A stretch of 64,000 bases of DNA from Pseudomonas sp. TTU2014-080ASC. Lineage in GTDB: Bacteria > Pseudomonadota > Gammaproteobacteria > Pseudomonadales > Pseudomonadaceae. The stretch covers positions 372,001 to 436,000 of the forward strand of contig NZ_LKKK01000001.1 of NCBI RefSeq assembly GCF_001446935.1, given 5' to 3'. The notes under the pieces were generated by a model, which had not been told where the DNA came from, did not search any database, and worked only from the letters and a program-made list of their open reading frames with translations. This document shows positions 46,427-55,094 of this stretch, piece by piece (position 1 is the stretch's first letter; every line of letters starts with the position of its first letter). The position numbers and the translations under genes were made by a program.

Positions 46427-47167
46427 ATGTTTGATTACACTGCCCGCCCTGACCTGCTGAAAAACCGGGTAATTCTGGTCACAGGCGCAGGTCGCGGAAT
46501 CGGCGCTGCAGCGGCCATGAGCTATGCTGCCCATGGCGCTACCGTGCTCCTGCTGGGCAAAACAGAAGATCATCTGGCCCGCATTTACGATGCCATCGAA
46601 GCCGCGGGATACCCACAAGCTGCGGTCATTCCGTTCAACCTGGAAACCGCACTGCCACACCAGTACGACGAACTCGCGGCCATGATCGAAGCCGAGTTCG
46701 GCAAAATTGACGGTCTCCTGCACAATGCCTCCATCATCGGCCCACGCACTCCGCTGGAACAGCTGTCTGGCGATAACTTCATGCGCGTCATGCAGATCAA
46801 CGTCAACGCCATGTTTATGCTGACCAGCACCCTGCTGCCGCTGCTGAAACTCTCGGACGATGCTTCAGTGATATTCACCTCCAGCAGTGTCGGCCGCAAA
46901 GGACGGGCGTACTGGGGCGCCTACGCGGTGTCAAAATTTGCCACCGAAGGCCTGATGCAGGTGATGGCCGATGAAGTCGAAGGCATCAGCAATGTTCGCG
47001 CAAACAGCGTAAACCCAGGTGCAACCCGCACCGACATGCGCGCCCAGGCTTACCCTGGTGAAAACCCGCAGAACAACCCTCTGCCCGAAGCCATCATGCC
47101 GGTCTATTTGTACCTGATGGGTCCCGACAGCAAAGGCGTCAACGGCAAAGCATTCGACGCCCAGTGA
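46427..47167 (+). CDS. yciK: YciK family SDR oxidoreductase
   Basis: 246 residues. TGAGRGIGAAAA, HNAS and catalytic YAVSK are intact, and the C-terminus (MPVYLYLMGPDSKGVNGKAFD) is typical of YciK. Activity unknown. Third gene of ubiG-mupP-yciK, 39 bases after mupP, and followed by a strong hairpin. Confidence 0.92.
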   Translation: MFDYTARPDLLKNRVILVTGAGRGIGAAAAMSYAAHGATVLLLGKTEDHLARIYDAIEAAGYPQAAVIPFNLETALPHQYDELAAMIEAEFGKIDGLLHNASIIGPRTPLEQLSGDNFMRVMQINVNAMFMLTSTLLPLLKLSDDASVIFTSSSVGRKGRAYWGAYAVSKFATEGLMQVMADEVEGISNVRANSVNPGATRTDMRAQAYPGENPQNNPLPEAIMPVYLYLMGPDSKGVNGKAFDAQ

Positions 47168-47174
47168 CCCCCGC

Positions 47175-47200
47175 ATCACCGCCGGTTTTCCGGCGGTGAT
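47175..47200 (+). terminator. Hairpin terminator after yciK
   Basis: Perfect 11-base stem ATCACCGCCGG / CCGGCGGTGAT with a TTTT loop, 8 bases after the stop codon. No T-run follows. Confidence 0.65.
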
Positions 47201-47310
47201 AACCGCAAAGACAGCAATTAGCCACTACGCACGGCAAAATTCCGGCAAACATTTGCCACTACCGCTCTCCAACACCTCTGAAAGCCAGTAAATTCAAGGC
47301 TTATCAAGGT

Positions 47311-47326
47311 TGGCATGAAAATCGCT
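47311..47326 (+). promoter_or_regulatory. Possible sigma-54 promoter of the diguanylate cyclase gene
   Basis: TGGCATG-AAAA-TCGCT fits the RpoN pattern TGGCAYR-N4-TTGCW with one mismatch and correct GG/GC spacing, 43 bases before the start codon. No enhancer site was identified. Confidence 0.35.
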
Positions 47327-47369
47327 CTAGCCCATACATTACCGCGTTACGGGTTAGAGGTAGAGTTTC

Positions 47370-48296
47370 ATGTCACCGCGTAAACCAACCAACACTATTG
47401 ATTTTGATACCGCCAAACTGCAACGCCTTGGCTACACCAAGCCTGCACAGAAGCCGATCAAGCCAATCAGCTTGGCGCAGTTGCGTCAGCAGCTCAATTT
47501 GCGCCTGCAAACCTCACTGGAAGTGGAGCGCATCATCGAGATGTTCTTCAACGAGGTGCAGCAGCTAATCCCGCTGAACACCCTGAGCTACGAGCTGAGC
47601 TCCTGCGACCTGCGATTCGAACTGGGTGAACGCGCCACGCACTGCGCCAGTTACCACCTCAATCATCAGGACCAATACTTAGGTGAGCTGACCTTCCGCC
47701 GCAGCGTCCGCTTCAGAGAAGAAGAACTCGCACAGCTGGAATCACTCTTGGCCAGCCTGGTCTACCCCCTGCGCAACGCCCTGCTCTACCGAGTTGCCGT
47801 ACATTCTGCGCTGCGTGATCCGCTGACTGAGACCGGCAACCGCATTGCCATGGAGCAGGCGCTGGGCCGCGAAATCGAAATTGCCCGGCGCAACCTGCAG
47901 CCTTTGTCGATCCTAATGATCGATATCGACCACTTTAAACAGATCAACGACAACCATGGCCATGGTACCGGCGATGAAGCCCTGAAAGCCGTAGCAGGCG
48001 CTCTGAAATCCAGCCTGCGCAATGTCGACATGGTCTTCCGCATCGGCGGTGAAGAGTTTCTGGTGCTACTGTCCAACACTAGCCAGGAAGCAGCCTCCAT
48101 GGTGGGTGAGCGCCTGCGCCAGGCGGTGATGAACACCCAGTATGTGGTAAACGGCGAAGCCATGACGCTGTCGATCAGCCTTGGTTGTGCAAGCCTGCAA
48201 CCGGGCGAGTCGAAAGACAGCCTGATGCACCGTGCTGACTGCGCTATGTATGCCTCCAAACGCGCCGGCCGTAACCGTCTGTCTATGGCCAGCTAA
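47370..48296 (+). CDS. GGDEF domain protein, probable diguanylate cyclase
   Basis: 308 residues. The N-terminal ~165 residues form an unnamed domain without membrane helices (LRQQLNLRLQTSLEVERIIEMFF, then NALLYRVAVHSALRDPLT). The C-terminal GGDEF domain has the active signature GGEEF (226-230) and, five residues before it, the inhibitory I-site RNVD. It should therefore make c-di-GMP and be subject to product inhibition. Cytoplasmic. The N-terminal part probably senses something or dimerises. Single gene with its own terminator. Confidence 0.93.
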   Translation: MSPRKPTNTIDFDTAKLQRLGYTKPAQKPIKPISLAQLRQQLNLRLQTSLEVERIIEMFFNEVQQLIPLNTLSYELSSCDLRFELGERATHCASYHLNHQDQYLGELTFRRSVRFREEELAQLESLLASLVYPLRNALLYRVAVHSALRDPLTETGNRIAMEQALGREIEIARRNLQPLSILMIDIDHFKQINDNHGHGTGDEALKAVAGALKSSLRNVDMVFRIGGEEFLVLLSNTSQEAASMVGERLRQAVMNTQYVVNGEAMTLSISLGCASLQPGESKDSLMHRADCAMYASKRAGRNRLSMAS

Positions 48297-48320
48297 AACC
48301 TGCTGCCTCATAGATGCGCA

Positions 48321-48351
48321 TAAAAAAGGCGACCCTAAGGTCGCCTTTTTA
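48321..48351. terminator. Bidirectional terminator between the GGDEF gene and rluB
   Basis: Stem AAAAGGCGACC / GGTCGCCTTTT, 4-base loop, A-run and T-run on opposite sides, between convergent genes. Confidence 0.9.
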
Positions 48352-48365
48352 GCATCTGCCAGACT

Positions 48366-49478
48366 TTATTCAGGCTTGCGGCCACGGCCAAAGCCAGGAC
48401 GCTGACCGTCCCGGGCCGGCTGGCTGCGGCGTTTGTCAGCACCTGCTGGCTTGCGACCCGGACGCTCAGTCAGCTCAATGCCAGGACGTTGACGCTTCTT
48501 GCCTACTTCAGCCGGACGCTCCGCCACCGGCGTACCACGACCTTGTTCCTGACGCGAGGCGCGCCCACGCCCGCCTTCAGCAGAGGCTGGCGAACCGTTG
48601 GCCGGACGCAGCGTGCGTGCCGGGCGCTCACCACGTACAGGTTTGGCCGCCTTGCGCTGCATACGCTCCAGCTTGTCACGGGCCTTTTCCTTCATCTCTG
48701 GCAAGGCAACCGGCTTGAGGCCAACTTCCTCACTGAGGATATCGACTTCACGCTGCCCCATCTCACGCCAACGCCCCATCGGCAGGTCAGAAGTCATGAA
48801 TACCGGACCGAAACGCACGCGCTTCAAACGGCTGACCACAACGCCCTGGGATTCCCAAAGACGGCGTACCTCACGGTTACGACCTTCCATCACCACGCAG
48901 TGATACCAGTGGTTAAAGCCTTCACCGCCCGGCGCTTCCTGAATATCAGTGAACTTAGCTGGGCCGTCTTCCAGCATGACGCCAGCCTTCAGACGCTCGA
49001 TCATCTCTTCAGTGACTTCACCACGTACGCGCACAGCGTATTCACGGTCCATCTGATACGAAGGGTGCATCAGGCGGTTAGCCAGCTCACCGTCAGTGGT
49101 GAACATCAGCAAACCGGTGGTGTTGATATCCAGACGACCGATATTGATCCAGCGGCCTTCACGCGGACGCGGCAGACGATCAAACACAGTCGGACGGCCT
49201 TCAGGGTCGTCACGGGTGCAGATTTCACCTTCTGGCTTGTTGTAGATGATGACGCGGCGAACGGTTTCAGCACGCTCTTCGCGGCGAATCACCTTGCCAT
49301 CAACGGCAATGGCGTCATGCAGGTCAACGCGCATACCCAACGTGGCCACTTCACCATTGACCTTAACGCGGCCAGCGGTGATCCAGGCTTCAACTTCACG
49401 GCGGGACGCCAGCCCCATACGGGCCATGACTTTTTGCAGCTTCTCGCCTGCAGGACGGATTTCTTCGATTTCACTCAT
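48366..49478 (-). CDS. rluB: 23S rRNA pseudouridine synthase RluB
   Basis: 370 residues from the ATG at 49478, with GGAGGTG upstream; the frame to 49565 is not conserved. An S4 RNA-binding domain ([22 protein letters not shown]) precedes the RsuA/RluB/E/F catalytic core, with the catalytic Asp in [14 protein letters not shown]. It modifies U2605 of 23S rRNA in E. coli. The last ~110 residues are Arg/Lys/Gly/Pro-rich low-complexity sequence, probably a disordered RNA-binding tail. Such tails vary among pseudomonads. Confidence 0.95.
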   Translation of the reverse strand: MSEIEEIRPAGEKLQKVMARMGLASRREVEAWITAGRVKVNGEVATLGMRVDLHDAIAVDGKVIRREERAETVRRVIIYNKPEGEICTRDDPEGRPTVFDRLPRPREGRWINIGRLDINTTGLLMFTTDGELANRLMHPSYQMDREYAVRVRGEVTEEMIERLKAGVMLEDGPAKFTDIQEAPGGEGFNHWYHCVVMEGRNREVRRLWESQGVVVSRLKRVRFGPVFMTSDLPMGRWREMGQREVDILSEEVGLKPVALPEMKEKARDKLERMQRKAAKPVRGERPARTLRPANGSPASAEGGRGRASRQEQGRGTPVAERPAEVGKKRQRPGIELTERPGRKPAGADKRRSQPARDGQRPGFGRGRKPE

Positions 49479-49612
49479 CTGGGCACCTCCCGGTGTTATC
49501 TGGTGAATAGACGAGCCAGACTGGCTCATCGAGGGGCGCGGATCATACGCGAAATATGGGTACACCGCACGGTTCAGATTAGCTGGTGATCAGCAGACCT
49601 TCAGTTTTTATC

Positions 49613-49780
49613 CTAAGACAACGCCGAAAGCGTCAGCAAACGCATGTCTGCTTCAGCCAACACCGCCCGCTGCTCGGCCTTGTCGAGCTTTTTCCAGGCT
49701 TTAATTTCAGCTTTACTGCGACCGCAACCGCGACAGATATTTCGATCAAACTTGCAGACTTTAATGCATGGATTCTTCAC
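49613..49780 (-). CDS. DUF1289 domain-containing protein
   Basis: 55 residues from a GTG at 49780. The family pattern is complete: NPCIKVCKFDRNICRGCGRS followed by EIKAWKKLDKAEQRAVL. The cysteines suggest a small metal-binding protein. Function unknown. It starts 9 bases after the scpB stop and is very probably part of that operon. Confidence 0.85.
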   Translation of the reverse strand: MKNPCIKVCKFDRNICRGCGRSKAEIKAWKKLDKAEQRAVLAEADMRLLTLSALS

Positions 49781-49789
49781 ATCAACGCC

Positions 49790-50614
49790 CTAATTGCCTG
49801 ATACCGGCTCCTCCTCGGCAACTGGCCGATCTTCATCGGTATCATCTTGAGTGTCTTGGCCCAACGCTGGCTCATCCTGCTCACCTGGCCAAACAGCCAG
49901 GTCATCGAAATCGGTTTTTAGACCTACTTCCATAGAGTCCAGTTCTGCCAGCAGGCTGCTGAAACTGGTTTCTTCTGAGACTTCGATGGTTTCTTCTTCA
50001 GCCGCTGCTGCATCAACCCGTGCCTGCAATCCTTCTGGAACAGCAGGATCATCATCAAAGGCCAACGCTGGCTCAGGCTCCAACTCACGTAGAGCGGCCA
50101 GTGGCGGCAGCTCATCCAAGCTTTTCAGGTTGAAGTGATCAAGGAACGAACGGGTGGTGGCAAACATAGCGGGCTTGCCCGGCACATCCCGGTAGCCCAC
50201 CACACGAATCCACTCTCGCTCAAGCAAGGTTTTGACGATCTGACTGTTGACCGCAACGCCCCGCACATCTTCAATTTCGCCTCGGGTGATCGGCTGGCGA
50301 TAGGCGATCAGAGCCAGAGTCTCCAACATCGCCCGGGAATAACGCTGCGGACGCTCTTCCCACAACCGGCCCACCCACGGCGCAAAACGCTCGCGTACTT
50401 GCAGTCGGTAGCCAGAGGCCACTTCCACTAACTCAAAGGCCCGACCTTCGCAGGATTTGGCCAGATGTTCCAACGCCTGCTTAAACAGCCCAGGCTCTGG
50501 CCGTTCGGCTTCTTCAAATAACTCGAACAACCGCTCAAGGGAGTTGGCTTTACCGGAGGCCAGCAAAAAAGCTTCAAGCAAGCTGGCCAGTTCCTGGGGA
50601 TCATTCAGATTCAT
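49790..50614 (-). CDS. scpB: Segregation and condensation protein B
   Basis: 274 residues. Two winged-helix domains (about 1-170) with the family segment YRQPITRGEIEDVRGVAVNSQIVKTLLER are followed by an acidic tail of ~90 residues (rich in Glu and Asp), longer than in most ScpB. Partner of ScpA in the SMC-ScpAB condensin. Two bases after scpA. Confidence 0.95.
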   Translation of the reverse strand: MNLNDPQELASLLEAFLLASGKANSLERLFELFEEAERPEPGLFKQALEHLAKSCEGRAFELVEVASGYRLQVRERFAPWVGRLWEERPQRYSRAMLETLALIAYRQPITRGEIEDVRGVAVNSQIVKTLLEREWIRVVGYRDVPGKPAMFATTRSFLDHFNLKSLDELPPLAALRELEPEPALAFDDDPAVPEGLQARVDAAAAEEETIEVSEETSFSSLLAELDSMEVGLKTDFDDLAVWPGEQDEPALGQDTQDDTDEDRPVAEEEPVSGN

Positions 50615-50616
50615 GC

Positions 50617-51435
50617 TTATTCAGCCCGCGCCCGCACATGGATTGGCCCGAAGGCTTCGTTCTGCACCAACTCGACCAATGATTCCTTGATCAACTCAAG
50701 CACCGCCATAAAGGTCACCACTACGCCAAGCTTGCCTTCCTCGGCAGTAAAAAGACTGACAAAAGGTACAAATGCCCCGCCTTTGAGACGTTCCAGCACT
50801 TCGCTCATACGCTCGCGGGTGGACAAGACCTCCCGCGTGACCTGATGGCTTTCAAACATATCCGCCCGGCGCAGTACTTCTGCCATGGACACCAGCAGCT
50901 CTTCCAAACTGACATCCGGCAACAGCTTGCGGGCACGGGCTTCCGGTGCATCCAGACGTGGCACGGTTATATCGCGGCCAACGCGGCTCAGGCCATCAAT
51001 ACCTTCTGCGGCGGCCTTGAAACGCTCGTATTCCTGCAGGCGGCGGATCAGTTCGGCACGCGGATCTTCTTCCTCAGCATCCGCCTCAGCTGATCGCGGC
51101 AGCAGCATGCGTGACTTGATCTCAGCCAACATAGCAGCCATCACCAGATACTCAGCGGCCAGTTCCAGGCGAACTGTACGCATCAGCTCGACATAGCTCA
51201 TGTACTGTCGGGTGATCTCTGCAACAGGAATATCCAGAACATCAATATTCTGTTTACGGATCAGGTACAGCAGCAGGTCCAACGGCCCCTCGAAAGCCTC
51301 TAGGAAGACCTCCAGCGCGTCCGGCGGAATATAAAGATCCTGCGGCAGCTCGGTCAGCGCCTGGCCATAGACCACGGCAAATGGCAGTTCTTGCTGAGCG
51401 CCAGCCTGTGGGTCCGGGGCAATTTGTTCTGTCAT
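50617..51435 (-). CDS. scpA: Segregation and condensation protein A
   Basis: 272 residues, kleisin. The N-terminal FEGPLDLLLYLIRKQNIDVLDI is the SMC-binding part, followed by YLVMAAMLAEIKSRMLLP; the C-terminal winged helix binds the other SMC head. Pseudomonads that encode ScpAB use it alongside MksB/MukB-type systems. Twenty bases after the yciO-like gene. Confidence 0.95.
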   Translation of the reverse strand: MTEQIAPDPQAGAQQELPFAVVYGQALTELPQDLYIPPDALEVFLEAFEGPLDLLLYLIRKQNIDVLDIPVAEITRQYMSYVELMRTVRLELAAEYLVMAAMLAEIKSRMLLPRSAEADAEEEDPRAELIRRLQEYERFKAAAEGIDGLSRVGRDITVPRLDAPEARARKLLPDVSLEELLVSMAEVLRRADMFESHQVTREVLSTRERMSEVLERLKGGAFVPFVSLFTAEEGKLGVVVTFMAVLELIKESLVELVQNEAFGPIHVRARAE

Positions 51436-51455
51436 AGGGGTTCTCGCGTCCGGGC

Positions 51456-52085
51456 TCAGCGCTCAGCGCCGAATGGTGTCGGATCACCACACCCAACCCG
51501 TAGCACCTGTGGTTCTTCTTCAAGCAGACTGACCACGGTAGAAGCCTCGAGATTGCCGTAGCCACCATCAATCACCAGATCCACCTGATGCTCAAGCATC
51601 TGGCGCATCTCGTAAGGATCGCTCATGGGCAGAGACTCGCCCGGCAAAATCAGGCTGACACTCATCAGCGGCTCACCCAGCTCAGCCAGCAATGCCAGGG
51701 CAATAGGATGACTCGGCACACGCATGCCGATGGTGCGGCGCTTGGCATGCAGCATGATACGCGGCACTTCCCGGGTCGCATTGAGAATGAAGGTGTAAGG
51801 GCCCGGCGTGTAGGTCTTGAGCAGGCGGAAGGCGGCCGTATCAACCTTGGCAAAGGTGCTCAACTGAGAAAGATCAGAGCACGCCAAGGTAAAGTTGTGC
51901 TTGTCATCCAGTTGGCGCAGGCGACGGATTTTCTCCAGAGCGCCTTTATCACCCAACTGACAGCCGAGTGCGTAGGAGGAATCGGTCGGATACACCACGA
52001 CGCCACCGTTGCGAATGATGTCAGCAGCCTGCTTGATCAGCCGCGGCTGGGGATTTTCCGGGTGTATCTGAAAGAACTGGCTCAC
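51456..52085 (-). CDS. YciO/Sua5/YrdC family protein
   Basis: 209 residues. It has the family core GGVVVYPTDSSYALGCQLGDKGALEKI and the PGPYTFILNAT loop. This is the YciO branch rather than TsaC; TsaC makes the threonylcarbamoyl-adenylate for tRNA t6A, while YciO activity is weaker or unclear. Probably an RNA-binding translation factor. Thirteen bases after the PHP gene. Confidence 0.88.
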   Translation of the reverse strand: MSQFFQIHPENPQPRLIKQAADIIRNGGVVVYPTDSSYALGCQLGDKGALEKIRRLRQLDDKHNFTLACSDLSQLSTFAKVDTAAFRLLKTYTPGPYTFILNATREVPRIMLHAKRRTIGMRVPSHPIALALLAELGEPLMSVSLILPGESLPMSDPYEMRQMLEHQVDLVIDGGYGNLEASTVVSLLEEEPQVLRVGCGDPTPFGAER

Positions 52086-52098
52086 TCTCGATCCCTGA

Positions 52099-52962
52099 TC
52101 AGATTGCTATTTGTTGTTCTGCCTGGCCAAAGCGTTGCCACAGAAGCGGCAGATCGTCAGGTAACGGGCGATACATGCCCAACTCTGACCATTGGCCCGG
52201 ACCATGGAAGTCACTACCAGCACTCACTAACAGTCCGAATTCTCGCGCCAGAATGGCCAGCGTGCCAACCTGTTCTGCAGGCTGCATACCATTGACCACC
52301 TCCAGCGCATGCCCGCCAGCACCTATAAACTCCGCCACCAGCTTGCGCCTTTTACTGCGGGTAAAGTCGTAATGCCAAGGGTGGGCTAGGCTCACCCATG
52401 CGCCAGAACGGCGTAGTGTGCCGACAGTCTCAGTCAACTCTGGCCAATGCTGTTTAACGTCGCCCAGTTTGCCTGCACCGAGCCATTTACGGAAAGCCTC
52501 GGTACGATCCTTCACATAACCCGCACGTATCAGATAATCAGCAAAATGTGGCCTGGCCGGGGCATTACCGCTGTCGCCGAGCGCCTGCTGAATCTCTCGG
52601 GCACCTTCTAGCGCCCCACTCATGCCTTTAAGAGCCAAACGCCTGGAGATTTCCTCGGCCCGCAGCCAGCGACCTTCATGCAGGGCAGTGATGGCCTTCT
52701 GTATAGCGGGAGCGGCAGGATCAAAGTCATAACCCAGCACGTGAATAGTCGCCCCGCCCCAAGTACAGGACAGTTCGATGCCACTTATCAAACGGACTCC
52801 CAGCTTGCGCGCTTCAGCCCGCGCCTCTTCAAGGCCTTCCAGGGTGTCATGGTCCGTCAGCGCCAACGTCCGTACACCACGCTCATGGGCGCGGGCCACC
52901 AGCGCAGCCGGGCTGAGTGAGCCATCTGACGCGGTACTGTGGCAATGTAGATCAACTTCCAT
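52099..52962 (-). CDS. PHP domain phosphoesterase, RNase AM-like
   Basis: 287 residues from the ATG at 52962 (MEVDLHCH); a start 7 codons upstream (52983) is possible, and neither has a strong ribosome site. PHP metal ligands: DLHCHSTASDG, LTDHDTLEG, GIELSC, HPWHYD and SAGSDFHGPG. Homologous to E. coli YciV/RNase AM and to 3',5'-nucleoside bisphosphate phosphatases, which trim short RNA and pAp. First gene of PHP-yciO-scpA-scpB-DUF1289-(rluB). Confidence 0.9.
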   Translation of the reverse strand: MEVDLHCHSTASDGSLSPAALVARAHERGVRTLALTDHDTLEGLEEARAEARKLGVRLISGIELSCTWGGATIHVLGYDFDPAAPAIQKAITALHEGRWLRAEEISRRLALKGMSGALEGAREIQQALGDSGNAPARPHFADYLIRAGYVKDRTEAFRKWLGAGKLGDVKQHWPELTETVGTLRRSGAWVSLAHPWHYDFTRSKRRKLVAEFIGAGGHALEVVNGMQPAEQVGTLAILAREFGLLVSAGSDFHGPGQWSELGMYRPLPDDLPLLWQRFGQAEQQIAI

Positions 52963-53106
52963 AACGGGCACTTTTCGAGTCATTCATGTTTGTTATTATG
53001 CAGGCAGATCACGATTCTTGCTGGCCCACACGACCATTCCCCTAAGTAAGCTGAGTTTGGCTGTTTTTATCTGGCTCGCCAGCAGCACACCTACTGATTA
53101 AGGACC

Positions 53107-53409
53107 ATGATGTTTTACGCAATCATCGCCACCGACGCTGAGAACTCACTGCAAGGCCGTCTGGATGCACGCCCTGCACACTTGGCCCGTCTCGAACAGC
53201 TGAAAAATGAAGGTCGCCTGCTGCTGGCTGGCCCGCATCCGGCGGTAGACAGCAACGATCCGGGCCCTGCTGGCTTTTCCGGCAGCCTGATCGTGGCAGA
53301 ATTCGAATCCCTGACGGCTGCACAGCAATGGGCTGAAGCCGATCCTTATCGGGCCGCCGGGGTGTATGCCTCTGTTCTGGTTAAACCATTCAAACGTGTA
53401 CTGCCGTAA
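53107..53409 (+). CDS. YciI family protein
   Basis: 100 residues (or 99 from the second Met). The YciI fold motif is visible: [29 protein letters not shown] and [12 protein letters not shown]. His and Asp in those segments form the presumed active site in this ferredoxin-like family. Function unknown. Divergent from the PHP gene, a link also seen in other proteobacteria. Confidence 0.9.
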   Translation: MMFYAIIATDAENSLQGRLDARPAHLARLEQLKNEGRLLLAGPHPAVDSNDPGPAGFSGSLIVAEFESLTAAQQWAEADPYRAAGVYASVLVKPFKRVLP

Positions 53410-53449
53410 CCCTCTGACGTCTGCCACCTCTAATAATTAAGGATTTCCG

Positions 53450-53827
53450 ATGAGATTAGGCTCACTGATTCTGCTGACAGCGTTATCTGCTCCTTGCTCT
53501 GTGCTTGCCGAACAAACCACACCGGTGTCATCTGAAATCTCAACGGCTGCGGCTGCTCCGACTGCAGCAGTGCAAGCGTCCACAGCGCTCGAACTGCAGC
53601 TGCAACAGCAAACGGCAGAGCAGGACGTTCAGCTGCAAGCTGCCCGCGAAGAAAATCAGCGCCTGCTCCAGAGACTGAGCCAGGCTCAGGCCAATAGCGC
53701 TCCACCGCCGCTGATTAGCGAACAACAAGCTTGGTACCTGATCGGCGCAGGTACTTTCCTGCTCGGCACTCTGCTCGGTGCATTGCTTCGTGGAAGCCGG
53801 CGGACCCGCCGTGAGTGGCTCAACTAA
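53450..53827 (+). CDS. Small membrane protein with coiled coil, encoded before cpxR
   Basis: 125 residues: signal peptide (about 1-20), an Ala/Ser-rich linker, a coiled-coil stretch (about 45-82, Gln/Glu-rich), a single C-terminal membrane helix (WYLIGAGTFLLGTLLGALL) and a basic end. The C-terminal part resembles the end of SH3-domain YgiM/TIGR04211 proteins, but the SH3 part is missing. Some Pseudomonas annotations call homologues 'translation initiation factor 2', which the sequence does not support. It ends 3 bases before cpxR, so it may be cotranscribed with cpxR. Confidence 0.75.
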   Translation: MRLGSLILLTALSAPCSVLAEQTTPVSSEISTAAAAPTAAVQASTALELQLQQQTAEQDVQLQAAREENQRLLQRLSQAQANSAPPPLISEQQAWYLIGAGTFLLGTLLGALLRGSRRTRREWLN

Positions 53828-53830
53828 GCC

Positions 53831-54508
53831 ATGTCTCATCTGCTACTGATAGACGATGATGTCGAACTCTGCGAACTGCTGGGCAGCTGGCTGACCCAGG
53901 AAGGCTTCCAGGTCAACGCCTGCCACGACGGCGCCAGCGCGCGTGAGGTCCTAAGTGCACTCACGCCCGAGGCCGTAGTGCTGGATGTCATGCTCCCGGA
54001 TGGCAGCGGACTGGAGCTGCTTAAAAAGCTTCGCAGCGATTATCCAGACCTGCCGGTTCTGATGCTATCAGCACGTGGAGAGCCGCTGGATCGAATATTG
54101 GGCTTGGAACTGGGAGCTGATGATTACCTGGCTAAGCCATGCGACCCGCGCGAGCTCACCGCTCGTTTGCGGGCCGTGCTGCGGCGCAGCCATACCCCCG
54201 CGCAAAGCAGTCAATTCGATTTGGGCGACCTGCATTACAGTCAGGCCCGAGGCACCGTCAGCATTGGTGATCACGAAGTCACCTTGACCGTCTCCGAAAG
54301 CCGCATTCTTGAAGCGCTGCTGCAACAACCCGGCGAGCCGGTAGACAAACAAGTGCTGGCGCAGCTGGCTCTGGGCCGCAAACTAACCCTGTACGACCGC
54401 AGCCTGGATATGCACGTCAGTAACCTGCGCAAAAAGCTCGGCCCACACAGCGACGGCCGTCAACGTATCCTGGCCTTACGCAGCCGTGGCTACTATTACG
54501 CGGTTTAA
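53831..54508 (+). CDS. cpxR: Response regulator CpxR
   Basis: 225 residues, OmpR/PhoB type. Receiver domain with acidic Asp8-10, phosphoacceptor Asp52 (VVLDVMLPDG) and Lys102 (LAKPCDP). The C-terminal winged helix ends in DRSLDMHVSNLRKKLG and RSRGYYY. Together with the sensor kinase encoded two genes on, it controls envelope-stress genes. Its consensus box lies directly after the gene, ahead of cpxP. Confidence 0.95.
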   Translation: MSHLLLIDDDVELCELLGSWLTQEGFQVNACHDGASAREVLSALTPEAVVLDVMLPDGSGLELLKKLRSDYPDLPVLMLSARGEPLDRILGLELGADDYLAKPCDPRELTARLRAVLRRSHTPAQSSQFDLGDLHYSQARGTVSIGDHEVTLTVSESRILEALLQQPGEPVDKQVLAQLALGRKLTLYDRSLDMHVSNLRKKLGPHSDGRQRILALRSRGYYYAV

Positions 54509-54515
54509 CCGTTTA

Positions 54516-54531
54516 TTTACCAAAGCTTTAC
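54516..54531 (-). promoter_or_regulatory. CpxR-binding box upstream of cpxP
   Basis: On the minus strand the sequence is GTAAA-GCTTTG-GTAAA, a perfect match to the enterobacterial CpxR box GTAAA-N(4-8)-GTAAA. It lies 83 bases before the cpxP ATG and just after the cpxR stop codon, so it probably activates cpxP directly. Confidence 0.8.
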
Positions 54532-54613
54532 GTTGCCCTGACTGCGCTTGACCTTGACCACCCTAAACTGAGCTCATCCGGTATCCACCGGGCTCAGAGA
54601 AGGAGAAATACTC

Positions 54614-55024
54614 ATGCGCAAGACGCTAACCGCAGCCCTGATCGCCCTGACCCTGCCAGCTATGGCTATGGCCATGCCACAAGGTGAACACCGACGCGCC
54701 GATGACTTTGGCCCCCGCTTTGCTAAGCAGCTGAACCTAACCCGCGAACAAAGCCGCGACATCCACAAAGCCATGGCAGAAAGCATGCGCACTCGCCATG
54801 ACATCACCCAGCGTTATCTGGACAAACTGCCTGCAGCCGAAAAACAAGCCATGCAGGACGAACTCAAGGCTGCCCGTGACAAGCAGCAAAGCAGCATTCG
54901 CAGCCTGCTGAATTCAGAGCAGCAGAAAGCCTTCGACGAGCTGCAAAAAAAGATGCAGGCGCGACAGGCTGAACGGGCCGAATTCCAAGCCTGGAAGGCC
55001 GAGAAGGACAAAAAGGCGCAATAA
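54614..55024 (+). CDS. cpxP: Spy/CpxP family periplasmic protein
   Basis: 136 residues with a Sec signal peptide (cleavage near AMAMA). The mature part is helical with an LTxxQ motif (LNLTREQSRDI) and many Lys, Gln and Glu residues. In Enterobacteria such proteins bind misfolded envelope proteins and inhibit CpxA. The good ribosome site (AGAAGGAG) and the CpxR box support strong induction under stress. It lies between cpxR and cpxA as in P. aeruginosa. Confidence 0.9.
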   Translation: MRKTLTAALIALTLPAMAMAMPQGEHRRADDFGPRFAKQLNLTREQSRDIHKAMAESMRTRHDITQRYLDKLPAAEKQAMQDELKAARDKQQSSIRSLLNSEQQKAFDELQKKMQARQAERAEFQAWKAEKDKKAQ

Positions 55025-55040
55025 TCTGGCGTCTCTCAGC

Positions 55041-55070
55041 GCCCGTCACACCTCACGTGTGACGGGCTTT
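55041..55070 (+). terminator. Terminator between cpxP and cpxA
   Basis: Perfect 11-base stem GCCCGTCACAC / GTGTGACGGGC with a 5-base loop followed by TTTGT. Probably lowers cpxA transcription relative to cpxP. Confidence 0.7.
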
Positions 55071-55094
55071 GTCATGCGTGGTTAAGGAGCCGGT

